From Streptomyces albus subsp. albus (GTDB taxonomy: Bacteria; Actinomycetota; Actinomycetes; Streptomycetales; Streptomycetaceae): a stretch of DNA of 64,000 nt. Shown in pieces: positions 17,252 through 25,684 of this stretch. The position numbers were made by a program, and so were the translations under genes. The first letter of the stretch is position 1, and each line of letters begins with the position of its first letter. Under the pieces are notes generated by a model that was given only the letters and a program-made list of their open reading frames with translations, did not search any database and was not told where the DNA came from. The stretch spans positions 62,001-126,000 of the forward strand of contig NZ_JOID01000005.1 in assembly GCF_000719865.1 (NCBI RefSeq). Direction: 5' to 3'.

Positions 17252-17911
17252 TCAGCGCCGTTCCTGCCGCTGCTTGCACTCCACACAGAGCGTGGCCCGC
17301 GGGAAGGCCTGCATCCGGGCCTTGCCGATGGGGTTGCCGCAGGACTCGCAGCGGCCGTACGTGCCCGTGTCCAGCCGCTCCAGTGCCCGCTCCGTCTGGT
17401 CGAGCATCTCCCGGGCGTTGGCGTTGAGGGCCAGTTCGTGCTCGCGGGTGATGTTCTTGGTGCCGGTGTCCGCCTGGTCGTCGCCGGCGCCGTCGCCCGA
17501 GTCCCGCATCAGCCCGGCGATCGCCTCCTGGGAGGAGGCGATCTCGGTGCGCAGCCGTTCGGCCTCGCTGTGCAGCTCGTTCCGCGCCTCGTCGGCCTCT
17601 TCGGCGGTCCACGGGTCCTCACCGGGCCGTACCGCCAGTTCCCCGGGCACGGCCGCGGCCGTGCCGGCCGGGGTCTTCTTCGCAACCACCGTCTTGGCTC
17701 CCGTCTTCTCTGCGGGCTTCCCGGCGACCGGTGCCGCCTTCGCGGTCCGCTCCGGCGCGGCCGTCCTCTTCGCGGGCGGCCTGCGTACGGCCGTCTCAGC
17801 GGCGGCCGTCCCGCTCACCACGGCCGCCGCGCCGGCCGTACCGGCGCGGTTGTCCGGGGCCGCCGTACCGGCCGGCTCCACCGTCGGGACGACGGGCTTC
17901 TTCGCCACCAT
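17252..17911 (-). CDS. DksA/TraR-type C4 zinc-finger protein with long Ala/Lys-rich N-terminus
   Basis: 219 residues. The N-terminal half (1-~105) is a low-complexity Ala/Lys/Pro/Thr region (VAKKP, PAKRTAAPERTAKAAP) resembling histone-H1-like tails. A coiled-coil segment (TAEEADEARNELHSEAERLRTEIASSQEAI) and a C4 zinc finger, CESCGN followed by CVECK, complete it. The DksA/TraR family binds the RNA polymerase secondary channel. The acidic DxxDxA tip of DksA is not obvious, so direct ppGpp-linked action is uncertain. It starts at ATG 17911 with GAGGGGG 8 bases upstream. A near-palindrome, TCACCATATTGTGA (17925-17938), abuts that site and could be an operator. Confidence 0.88.
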   Translation of the reverse strand: MVAKKPVVPTVEPAGTAAPDNRAGTAGAAAVVSGTAAAETAVRRPPAKRTAAPERTAKAAPVAGKPAEKTGAKTVVAKKTPAGTAAAVPGELAVRPGEDPWTAEEADEARNELHSEAERLRTEIASSQEAIAGLMRDSGDGAGDDQADTGTKNITREHELALNANAREMLDQTERALERLDTGTYGRCESCGNPIGKARMQAFPRATLCVECKQRQERR

Positions 17912-18245
17912 CGCAGCGGCCCCCTCACCATATTGTGATCTTGTCGTTAATCGTGCTCGGACGATAAGTCGACTCCGGGGTCGCGGCAACGGGGCACGCC
18001 GACCGTCTGGATCTCCCACCGCCCGCGGCCCGCCTCCGCCGGTGCCGGCCGGGAGCGAGCCTGCATCCGTTGTGCCCCGCTCTCCAGCGGGTAATCCGGT
18101 GCGCCCGGAGACGCCGGGGCACCTCCCGCGGCCTTCCCCGAACCCCGGGCCCCCGCGTATGGCCATTCGGGTGGGGCCGCCTCGGGGCGGGCCGCCCCCC
18201 GGAAACCGGTCGGCCGCCGCCCGCCCGGGCCCGTACACTGGGCGC

Positions 18246-18538
18246 AGCGTGAGGCGTGGATGGGGACGAGTAGTTCCGTACGCAGCCATGAGCGACCCGG
18301 GGACGGTGCGAGCCCGGGGGTGTGCGCGGTGCGAAGATCACCCCGGAGCCGCCGGAGGAAAGCCCCCGCGCGCGGCGGGAGCGAGTAGAACCGGCAGCGC
18401 ACCCCAATGAGGGGACCGAGGAGCGCCGGCCGGTGACTCCCCGGTCAAGGAGGGTGGTACCGCGGGAGCCGCAGGCTCTCGTCCCTCCGACGGACAGCAC
18501 GATCACGACCCGCATGTGTCCGCCGGAGGCAGACCCCG
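18246..18538 (+). ncRNA. T-box leader (tRNA-Ile sensing) controlling ileS translation
   Basis: The T-box core AGGGTGGTACCGCGG lies at 18451-18465 and is followed by the GGGAGCC/GGCTCTC helix and CCCTCC. This forms the antisequestrator, with GGAGGG pairing to CCCTCC. The alternative fold pairs CCTCCGACGGACA (18484-18496) with TGTCCGCCGGAGG (18517-18529) with one mismatch and hides the ileS Shine-Dalgarno GGAGG. Uncharged tRNA-Ile should therefore turn translation on. A candidate Ile specifier ATC is at 18337-18339. TACACT (18234-18239) is the probable -10, which sets the 5' end given here. The first part of the upstream gap (17912-18233) holds no gene I can support. Confidence 0.92.
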
Positions 18539-21500
18539 ATGAGTCCACAGCCGCAGTACCGCCAGGTCCCCGCCCAGGTCGACCTGCCCGCGCTGGAGCA
18601 CGCCGTGCTCGACTTCTGGCGCGAGAACAAGGTCTTCGCCCGCTCCCTCGAGCAGTCCGAGGGGCGGCCCGAGTGGGTCTTCTACGAGGGCCCGCCGACC
18701 GCGAACGGCATGCCCGGCGCCCACCACATCGAGGCCCGGGTCTTCAAGGACGTCTTCCCCCGCTTCCGCACGATGCGCGGCTACCACGTCGCCCGCAAGG
18801 CCGGCTGGGACTGCCACGGCCTGCCGGTGGAGCTGGCGGTCGAGAAGGAGCTGGGCTTCAACGGCAAGAAGGACATCGAGGCGTACGGCATCGCGGAGTT
18901 CAACGCCAAGTGCCGCGAGTCGGTGACCCGCCACACCGACGCCTTCGCCGAGCTGACCACGCGCATGGGCTACTGGGTCGATCTCGACGACGCCTACCGC
19001 ACCATGGACCCCGAGTACGTGCAGAGCGTCTGGTGGTCGCTGAAGGAGATCTTCACCAAGGGCCTGCTGGTGCAGGACCACCGTGTCGCGCCCTGGTGCC
19101 CGCGCTGCGGCACCGGTCTCTCCGACCACGAACTCGCCCAGGGGTACGAGACCGTCGTCGACCCCTCGGTCTACGTCCGTTTCCCGCTGACCTCCGGCCC
19201 GCTCGCCGGCGAGGCGGCCCTGCTGGTCTGGACGACGACCCCGTGGACGCTGGTGTCCAACACGGCCGTGGCCGCCCATCCCGGCGTGCGCTACGTCGTC
19301 GCCACGGACGGCAGCGAGAAGCTCGTCGTCGCCGAACCGCTGCTGGAGAAGGCGCTGGGTGAGGGCTGGGAGGCCACCGGGCAGTCCTTCACCGGGGCCG
19401 AGATGGAGCGCTGGACGTACGAACGCCCGTTCGCGCTGCTGGAGTTCCCCGCGCCCGGGGAGGGCGAGCCGGCCCCGCACTTCGTGGTCAACGCCGAGTA
19501 CGTCACCACCGAGGACGGCACGGGTCTGGTCCACCAGTCCCCCGCCTTCGGTGAGGACGACCTCAAGGTCTGCCGCTCCTACGGCCTGCCGGTCGTCAAC
19601 CCGGTCCGCCCCGACGGCACCTTCGAGGAGGAAATGCCGCTCGTGGGCGGCCAGTTCTTCAAGAAGGCCGACGAGGACCTGGTCGCCGACCTCGACAGCC
19701 GCGGCCTCCTCTTCCGGCACCTGCCGTACGAGCACAGTTACCCGCACTGCTGGCGCTGCCACACCGCGCTGCTCTACTACGCGCAGCCGTCCTGGTACAT
19801 CCACACCACCCAGGTCAAGGACGCCCTGCTCCGCGAGAACGACCGCACCAACTGGTACCCGGAGTCGGTCAAGTACGGCCGCTTCGGCGACTGGCTGAAC
19901 AACAACATCGACTGGGCGCTCTCCCGCAACCGCTACTGGGGCACCCCGCTGCCCGTCTGGCGCTGCGCGGAGAACCACCTCACCTGCGTCGGCTCACTGG
20001 CCGAACTCACCGAGCTCACCGGCACCGACCAGTCGGAACTCGACCCGCACCGCCCGTACATCGACGAGGTCGTCTTCCCCTGCACCGCCGAGGGCTGCTC
20101 ACTGGAGGCCGCTCGCGTGCCGGAGGTCATCGACGCCTGGTACGACTCCGGCTCGATGCCCTTCGCGCAGTGGGGCTACCCGTACAAGAACAAGGAGATC
20201 TTCGAGAAGCGCTATCCGGCGCAGTTCATCTCGGAGGCCATCGACCAGACCCGCGGCTGGTTCTACACGCTCATGGCCGTCGGCACCCTGGTGTTCGACA
20301 AGTCCTCCTACGAGAACGTGGTCTGCCTGGGCCACATCCTCGCCGAGGACGGCCGGAAGATGTCCAAGCACCTGGGCAACATCCTCCAGCCGATCCCGCT
20401 CATGGACCGGCACGGGGCCGACGCCGTGCGCTGGTTCATGGCCGCCGGAGGCTCCCCCTGGGCCGCGCGCCGCGTGGGCCACGGCACCATCCAGGAGGTC
20501 GTCCGCAAGACGCTCCTCACCTACTGGAACACGGTCGCCTTCCAGGCCCTCTACGCCCGCACCTCGGGCTGGGCGCCGAGCGCCTCGGACCCGGCCCCGG
20601 CGGACCGCCCGGTCCTCGACCGCTGGCTGCTGAGCGAGCTCAACACCCTGGTCGGCGAGGTCACCGAGGCGCTGGAGGGCTACGACACCCAGCGCGCCGG
20701 AAAGCTGGTCTCGGCCTTCGTCGACGACCTCTCGAATTGGTACGTCCGCCGCTCCCGCCGCCGCTTCTGGCAGGGCGACGCCGCGGCGCTGCGCACCCTC
20801 CACGAGGTCGTCGAGACCGTGACCCGGCTGATGGCCCCGCTCGTCCCGTTCATCACCGAGCGGGTCTGGCAGGACCTGGTCGTCCCGGTCACCCCGGACG
20901 CCCCGGACTCGGTGCACCTGTCCACCTGGCCCGAGCCGGAGGCCGCGCTCGTCGACCGGGAGCTCTCGGAGCGGATGCTGCTGGTCCGGCGGCTGGTGGA
21001 GCTGGGCCGGGCGACCCGCGCCGAGTCGGGGGTCAAGACCCGGCAGCCGCTGTCGCGCGCGCTGGTCGCCGCCGCGGGCTTCGACGCCCTCTCGCCGGAG
21101 CTGCGGGCCCAGATCACCGAGGAGCTGAACGTCAGCTCCCTCGACTCCCTCTCGGCCGTCGGCGGCTCCCTCGTCGACACCACGGCGAAGGCCAACTTCC
21201 GGGCCCTGGGCAAGCGGTTCGGCAAGGGGGTCCAGGCGGTGGCCAAGGCGATCGCCCAGGCGGACGCCGCGGCCCTCTCCCGCGCCCTGCGCGAGGGCAC
21301 CGCGTCGGTCGAGGTGGACGGCGAGACGGTCGCCCTCGCCCCGGACGAGGTCATCATCACCGAAACCCCGCGCGAGGGCTGGTCGGTGGCCTCCGACGCG
21401 GGCGCCACCGTGGCCCTGGACCTGGAGATCACCCCGGAGCTGCGCCGCGCGGGCCTGGCCCGCGACGCGATCCGGCTGATCCAGGAGGCCCGCAAGAACA

Positions 21501-21721
21501 GCGGCCTGGACGTGGCGGACCGGATCGCCCTGCGCTGGGAGTCCACGGAGCCGGAGACCCGGGCGGCGCTCACCGAGCACGCGTCCCTGATCGCGGACGA
21601 AGTGCTGGCGACCGACTTCGCCCCCGCCGAGGCGGCCCCGGGGCCGGACGAGGCGTACGGCGAGCCCTTCACCGACGAGGGCCTGGCCCTGACCTTCCGG
21701 CTCCGCAAGACGGAGGTCTGA
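18539..21721 (+). CDS. ileS: Isoleucyl-tRNA synthetase, IleRS2-like with GXHH signature
   Basis: A 1060-residue class I synthetase charging tRNA-Ile. The ATP-binding signature, normally HXGH, reads GAHH at residues 60-63 (NGMPGAHHIEAR). The second motif is canonical KMSK at 607-610 (GRKMSKHLGN). An editing CP1 domain is present (VWTTTPWTLVSNTAVA; HQSPAFGEDD). The tRNA-anticodon domain and C-terminal region (WYVRRSRRRFW; LARDAIRLIQEARKNSGLDVADRI) follow the eukaryote-like IleRS2 pattern. The ATG at 18539 has GGAGG 9 bases upstream, inside the T-box expression platform. Two strong hairpins lie downstream. Confidence 0.98.
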   Translation: MSPQPQYRQVPAQVDLPALEHAVLDFWRENKVFARSLEQSEGRPEWVFYEGPPTANGMPGAHHIEARVFKDVFPRFRTMRGYHVARKAGWDCHGLPVELAVEKELGFNGKKDIEAYGIAEFNAKCRESVTRHTDAFAELTTRMGYWVDLDDAYRTMDPEYVQSVWWSLKEIFTKGLLVQDHRVAPWCPRCGTGLSDHELAQGYETVVDPSVYVRFPLTSGPLAGEAALLVWTTTPWTLVSNTAVAAHPGVRYVVATDGSEKLVVAEPLLEKALGEGWEATGQSFTGAEMERWTYERPFALLEFPAPGEGEPAPHFVVNAEYVTTEDGTGLVHQSPAFGEDDLKVCRSYGLPVVNPVRPDGTFEEEMPLVGGQFFKKADEDLVADLDSRGLLFRHLPYEHSYPHCWRCHTALLYYAQPSWYIHTTQVKDALLRENDRTNWYPESVKYGRFGDWLNNNIDWALSRNRYWGTPLPVWRCAENHLTCVGSLAELTELTGTDQSELDPHRPYIDEVVFPCTAEGCSLEAARVPEVIDAWYDSGSMPFAQWGYPYKNKEIFEKRYPAQFISEAIDQTRGWFYTLMAVGTLVFDKSSYENVVCLGHILAEDGRKMSKHLGNILQPIPLMDRHGADAVRWFMAAGGSPWAARRVGHGTIQEVVRKTLLTYWNTVAFQALYARTSGWAPSASDPAPADRPVLDRWLLSELNTLVGEVTEALEGYDTQRAGKLVSAFVDDLSNWYVRRSRRRFWQGDAAALRTLHEVVETVTRLMAPLVPFITERVWQDLVVPVTPDAPDSVHLSTWPEPEAALVDRELSERMLLVRRLVELGRATRAESGVKTRQPLSRALVAAAGFDALSPELRAQITEELNVSSLDSLSAVGGSLVDTTAKANFRALGKRFGKGVQAVAKAIAQADAAALSRALREGTASVEVDGETVALAPDEVIITETPREGWSVASDAGATVALDLEITPELRRAGLARDAIRLIQEARKNSGLDVADRIALRWESTEPETRAALTEHASLIADEVLATDFAPAEAAPGPDEAYGEPFTDEGLALTFRLRKTEV

Positions 21722-21734
21722 GCCGTACCCCTCG

Positions 21735-21774
21735 GGCCCCGTACGCGGCAGCGGCAGCTGCGGCGTACGGGGCC
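21735..21774 (+). terminator. Hairpin terminator after ileS
   Basis: GGCCCCGTACGC pairs with GCGTACGGGGCC (12 bp perfect). The 16-base loop can itself pair (GCAGC/GCTGC). It starts 13 bases after the ileS stop and is followed by TTCG. Confidence 0.8.
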
Positions 21775-21891
21775 TTCGCCGCTCCGAGGGTCCGCGAGGT
21801 CGCGAGGCCGCGGATCGCGGACGGGAGCCGGACGTGAGCGATGTCACCGCCGACACCGATCCCCGCCCGCCGGGAGGACCGGAGGCACACA

Positions 21892-21930
21892 CAGGGCCGG
21901 GCCCGGAGGAGTCCTCCGGGCCCGGCCCTG
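21892..21930. terminator. Bidirectional terminator between ileS and divIVA
   Basis: A 19-bp perfect inverted repeat (21892-21910 and 21912-21930) separated by one base, built of GGGCCGGGCCCGG arms. It ends 37 bases before the divIVA stop codon, so it can stop both convergent transcripts. Confidence 0.8.
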
Positions 21931-21967
21931 CGATATGCCGACGTACGCGCGCCCTAAGGCGCCGCGG

Positions 21968-23083
21968 TCAGTTGTCGTCCTCGTCGATGAGGAAGCCGCG
22001 CATCGGCGACGGCGCCTGCTGCATCGGCGACGGGCCCTGCGGCCGCACCGGCGCCATCGGCTGCGTCATGGCCGGGGACATCTGCTGCTGGCCGCCGTAC
22101 GACGGGCCGCCGTTACCACCGGAGGGACCGCCCATGGACTGGTTGCCCATGGTGTGCCCACCCATCGAGCCGGCACCGGCCATCGAGGGCGACGGGGGCA
22201 GCGACGGGGCCGCCGGGGCGCTGCGCGGCGGGGCCAGCGAGTCGTCGGCCTGGTTCTCGAGCTGGCGCAGCTGGCTCTCCAGGTACGACTTCAGACGGGT
22301 TCGGTACTCCCGCTCGAAGCCGCGCAGGTCCTCGACCTTGCGCTCCAGCGTGGCGCGCGCGGACTCCAGCGAGCCCATCGCGACACGGTGCTTCTCCTGG
22401 GCGTCCCGCTCCAGGGCGTCGGCCTTGGCGCGGGCATCCCGCTCCAGGCCCTCGGCACGGCTGCGGGCCTCACCGACGATCTTGTTGGCCTCGGAACGGG
22501 CCTCCGCGATCGCCTGGTCCGCGGTCTGCTGCGCGAGCGACAGCACGCGCGCGGCACCGCCGTCACCCGGTCCGCCGGGACCGGGGCCGTGACCGTGGCC
22601 CATGTGGCCGCCGGGGCCCTGGTGCTGCTGCATGTGCTGGCCGGGGCCGCCGGGGCCGCCCATAGGACCGCCCATGTGACCGGGACCGCCCTGCATCGGG
22701 CCGGGACCGTGCATGCCGGGGCCGCCCTGCGGGCCGTGGCCACCGGGACCTGCGGGCAGCTGGGGTGCTCCACCGGGCAGCTGGGGCGGACCCATCTGCT
22801 GCGGCGGCACCGGCTGCGGGCCCGATATGGCGGCGGGCACCGGCCCGCCGGGCCTCTCCTGCTGCTCCGGCGGTTTGCGCATGTTCTGTTGTTGCTGGTT
22901 CTGGGCGGCGGCGCGCGTCGCGGCGGCGAGCTTGGCCCGCAGGTCCTCGTTCTCGCGCAGCAGCCGGGTCAGCTCGGCTTCGACCTCGTCGAGGAAGGCA
23001 TCGACCTCGTCCTCGTCATAGCCCTCTCGGAGGCGGACGGTCGTGAACTGCTTGTTCCGAACGTCCTCAGGGGTCAACGGCAT
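21968..23083 (-). CDS. divIVA: DivIVA, polar growth determinant (Wag31 family)
   Basis: 371 residues. The conserved N-terminal membrane-binding domain ([42 protein letters not shown]) is followed by a long Gly/Pro/Met/His/Gln-rich linker (about 63-178, repeated [21 protein letters not shown] units). The coiled coil runs about 180-272, and the tail is a second Gly/Ser/Met/Gln-rich region ending [10 protein letters not shown]. It assembles at hyphal tips and directs apical wall growth. In this genus DivIVA is essential and phosphorylated by AfsK (known of the family). The ATG at 23083 follows a GAGAUG-type RBS. It is the promoter-distal end of the division block. Confidence 0.97.
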   Translation of the reverse strand: MPLTPEDVRNKQFTTVRLREGYDEDEVDAFLDEVEAELTRLLRENEDLRAKLAAATRAAAQNQQQQNMRKPPEQQERPGGPVPAAISGPQPVPPQQMGPPQLPGGAPQLPAGPGGHGPQGGPGMHGPGPMQGGPGHMGGPMGGPGGPGQHMQQHQGPGGHMGHGHGPGPGGPGDGGAARVLSLAQQTADQAIAEARSEANKIVGEARSRAEGLERDARAKADALERDAQEKHRVAMGSLESARATLERKVEDLRGFEREYRTRLKSYLESQLRQLENQADDSLAPPRSAPAAPSLPPSPSMAGAGSMGGHTMGNQSMGGPSGGNGGPSYGGQQQMSPAMTQPMAPVRPQGPSPMQQAPSPMRGFLIDEDDN

Positions 23084-23130
23084 CTCTTCACCTCAACGTA
23101 GTCGTCGGCATATCGGCAAGACCGTATCGT

Positions 23131-23415
23131 TCACAGCTGCCTCACGACGGAGATCAGGATGTAGACGATGATCATCAGTACGAAGAAGGACAGGTCGAGC
23201 GCCACGCCCCCGAGACGCAGCGGCGGAATGAACCGCCGCAGAAGCTTGAGTGGCGGATCGGTCACAGTGTAGGTCGCTTCCAGGACCACGACCATCGCCT
23301 TGCCGGGTTGCCACGACCGGGCGAACTGGAAGACATAATCCATGACCAACCGGAAAATCAGCACAATCAGGAAGCACATCAGCGCGATGTAGATCACCTG
23401 CAGTGCGATGTCCAT
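23131..23415 (-). CDS. sepG: YggT-family small membrane protein SepG/YlmG
   Basis: 94 residues, with an N-terminal helix (MDIALQVIYIALMCFLIVLIFRLVMDYVF) and a C-terminal helix (LDLSFFVLMIIVYILISVVRQL) around TDPPLKLLRRFIPPLRLGGVALD, the YggT signature. Streptomyces SepG is reported to help place and stabilise SsgB/FtsZ at sporulation septa. I chose ATG 23415 because upstream in-frame sequence is hydrophilic and not conserved-looking. It lies between sepF and divIVA in the same transcript direction. Confidence 0.93.
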   Translation of the reverse strand: MDIALQVIYIALMCFLIVLIFRLVMDYVFQFARSWQPGKAMVVVLEATYTVTDPPLKLLRRFIPPLRLGGVALDLSFFVLMIIVYILISVVRQL

Positions 23416-23473
23416 CCCGCGCTTCCCTCTCCCCTTGCACTTCGTCTCGGGCCGTACGGCCGGTTGTTGCGTC

Positions 23474-24094
23474 TCAGCTCTGGTTGAAGAACCCGCCCTC
23501 TGCGATACGGGCTTTGTCCTCCGCCGTGACATCGACGTTAGCAGGCGACAGGAGGAACACCTTCTGCGTCACCCGCTCAATGCTGCCATGCAGGCCGAAG
23601 ACCAGACCGGCCGCGAAGTCGACAAGTCGCTTCGCGTCGGTGTCGTCCATCTCCGTCAGATTCATGATCACCGGAGTGCCTTCACGGAAGTGTTCCCCGA
23701 TGGTACGGGCCTCGTTGTAGGTCCGGGGGTGGAGCGTCGTGATGCGGTAGGGCTCGCGCTCGGACACGACCTTGGGCATGATCACCGGTGCGTTCTTCTC
23801 CAGGCTCTGGCGTTCGGGTGTGATGGATGCCACGGGGGCGATACGGGCGGGACGTCCGCTTTCGGCCACTGCGGCCACCGGTTCGCGCTGCGCGGGGGGT
23901 TGGGCGACTCTTACCGGTTCGTCCGGTTCAACCCGTTCCATCCGGTCCGGCTGGTGCGGCTGGTGCTGCCGGTGGGCCCGCTCGGGCTCCGGCTCGGGTT
24001 CGAATTCGTCATCGGGGTCGAATCCCCGGCCGTCGTACCCATCGTCCTCCACGAGGCCGAGGTAGACCGCCATCTTGCGCATCGCGCCGGCCAT
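23474..24094 (-). CDS. sepF: SepF, FtsZ membrane-anchoring division protein
   Basis: 206 residues. The N-terminal amphipathic membrane-targeting segment ([18 protein letters not shown]) is followed by an acidic/Gln-rich linker (about 20-95) and the SepF core ([69 protein letters not shown]), which dimerises and binds the FtsZ C-terminal tail. It replaces FtsA/ZipA, which are absent from actinobacteria. It is followed 58 bases downstream by sepG. Confidence 0.97.
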   Translation of the reverse strand: MAGAMRKMAVYLGLVEDDGYDGRGFDPDDEFEPEPEPERAHRQHQPHQPDRMERVEPDEPVRVAQPPAQREPVAAVAESGRPARIAPVASITPERQSLEKNAPVIMPKVVSEREPYRITTLHPRTYNEARTIGEHFREGTPVIMNLTEMDDTDAKRLVDFAAGLVFGLHGSIERVTQKVFLLSPANVDVTAEDKARIAEGGFFNQS

Positions 24095-24217
24095 GTTCTG
24101 CGTCCTCCGCTCTGTGGTGGATCGGCTCCGTCAACCGGCCGCCCTGGATCCACTCGGTCCGTCCGCCGGGAGCGGAACCGACCATATTTTCTGCTGTGGT
24201 CCGACTTCTTGGCGACG

Positions 24218-24943
24218 TTACCGGAGGCCGGGCCTGACTCCGAGTACCGCAGTACCGACGCGCACATGTGTCGCTCCGGCCCCGATGGCGTCCTCGAGAT
24301 CCGTACTCATACCCGCTGAGACCATGTTCGCAGCAGGATGACGCGTCCGCAGGCCGGATGAGATTTCCAACAGCCGGTCGAAAGCCGCCCGTTGACGCCC
24401 GGCGTAGGGGCCGGTGAGCGGTGCCACGGTCATCACGCCGTCGAGCCGCAGGCCCTCGGCGGCCGCGATCGCGTCCCCCAACTCCGGTACCGCGTCCGGC
24501 GCGGCACCGCCCCTGCCCGCCGCCTCGCCGGAGCCGGCGTCCAGCGCGACCTGGATGAGGCAGCCCAGTTCGCGTCCGGCCCGGACAGCGGCGCCGGACA
24601 GCGCCCCGACGAGCCGGAGACGGTCCACGGAGTGCACCGCATCGGCATAACCGGCCACAGAGCGGACTTTGTTGGTCTGCAACTGGCCGACAAAGTGCCA
24701 GTTGAGCGGCAGATCCGCGCATTCCGCCGCCTTCGGCGCGGCGTCCTGGTCCCGGTTCTCCGCGACGTGCCGGACGCCCAGTTCGGCGAGGAGGCGAACG
24801 TCCGAGGCCGGGTAGGTCTTGGTGACCACGATCAGGGTCACCTCCTCCCGCTTGCGGCCGGCCGCGGCACAGGCGGAGGCGATGCGTTCCTCAACCCGTC
24901 CGAGATTGGCGGCCAGTTCGGCCCTGCGATCGGTCACGCTCAT
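24218..24943 (-). CDS. ylmE: PLP-binding YggS/PLPBP-family protein YlmE
   Basis: 241 residues with the alanine-racemase-like TIM barrel of PLP homeostasis proteins. VTLIVVTKTYPASDV provides the PLP-binding Lys, GVRHVAENRDQD and LNWHFVGQLQTNKVRS follow the family pattern, and the C-terminal MSAGMSTDLEDAIGAGATHVRVGTAVLG motif (here VSAGMS) is intact. Members buffer pyridoxal phosphate. The ATG overlaps the ylmD stop (ATGA), so the pair is translationally coupled. Confidence 0.95.
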   Translation of the reverse strand: MSVTDRRAELAANLGRVEERIASACAAAGRKREEVTLIVVTKTYPASDVRLLAELGVRHVAENRDQDAAPKAAECADLPLNWHFVGQLQTNKVRSVAGYADAVHSVDRLRLVGALSGAAVRAGRELGCLIQVALDAGSGEAAGRGGAAPDAVPELGDAIAAAEGLRLDGVMTVAPLTGPYAGRQRAAFDRLLEISSGLRTRHPAANMVSAGMSTDLEDAIGAGATHVRVGTAVLGVRPGLR

Positions 24944-25671
24944 CCGTCCAGCCAGACATAGGAGGCCAGGCGCCCGGTGGTGCGCTCGCCCCGGTAGGAG
25001 AAGTGATCGGCGGATTCGCGGGTGCAGACACTTGACGATGCCACCCGCTCCACCCCGAGCCCGGCCAACTGGGCCCGGACTCCGGCCGGCACGTCGAGGG
25101 CGGGGGTGCCCCAGGCCGTGACGGCCCGGGCCTCCGGGACCAGGCCCGCGACCTCGTCCCGCATCGTCTCCGGGACCTCGTAGCAGCGGCCGCAGATGGC
25201 GGGGCCGGTGCGCGCGACGAGCCGGGAGGGTTCGGCACCGAGCCGCACCATGGCCCCGACCAGCGCCGGGACCACTCCGGCCGCGAGACCGGGGCGGCCC
25301 GCGTGGGCGGCGCCCGCGACACCGGCGGCCGGGTCGGCCAGCAGGACGGGGACGCAGTCCGCGGTGAGCACCGCGAGGGCGAGCCCGCGGCGGGCGGTGA
25401 CCACCGCGTCGACGGCGTCGTCCGCGCTGCCGTTCCGGGGGCCGTCGACGACGGCCACGTCCCGGCCGTGCACCTGGTTCATCCAGACCACCCGCTCCGC
25501 GGCGAGGCCCAGCGACTCCGCGGCGAGCTCGCGGTTCTTGCGGACGGCCGCGGGGTCGTCGCCCACCGCGCCGCCGAGATTCAGCTCGGCATACGGAGCG
25601 GCGCTCACCCCGCCCCACCGGTCGGTGAAGGCGAAGCGGGCGCCGCCCGTCTCGTACTGTTCCCCTATCAC
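24940..25671 (-). CDS. ylmD: Laccase-domain protein YlmD (PgeF/YfiH family)
   Basis: 243 residues. The multicopper polyphenol oxidase-like fold carries the family's conserved metal/nucleoside site: VVWMNQVHGRDVAVV, LTADCVPVLLADP, GAAHAGRPGLAAGVV, ARTGPAICGRCYEV and SSVCTRESADHFSYRGERTTGRLASYVWL. Homologues have purine nucleoside or peptidoglycan-editing activity. I place the start at GTG 25671, 13 bases after the ftsZ stop; no strong Shine-Dalgarno is visible. It ends with an ATGA overlap into ylmE. Confidence 0.93.
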   Translation of the reverse strand: MIGEQYETGGARFAFTDRWGGVSAAPYAELNLGGAVGDDPAAVRKNRELAAESLGLAAERVVWMNQVHGRDVAVVDGPRNGSADDAVDAVVTARRGLALAVLTADCVPVLLADPAAGVAGAAHAGRPGLAAGVVPALVGAMVRLGAEPSRLVARTGPAICGRCYEVPETMRDEVAGLVPEARAVTAWGTPALDVPAGVRAQLAGLGVERVASSSVCTRESADHFSYRGERTTGRLASYVWLDG

Positions 25672-25684
25672 GTGTGCGCCAGGC

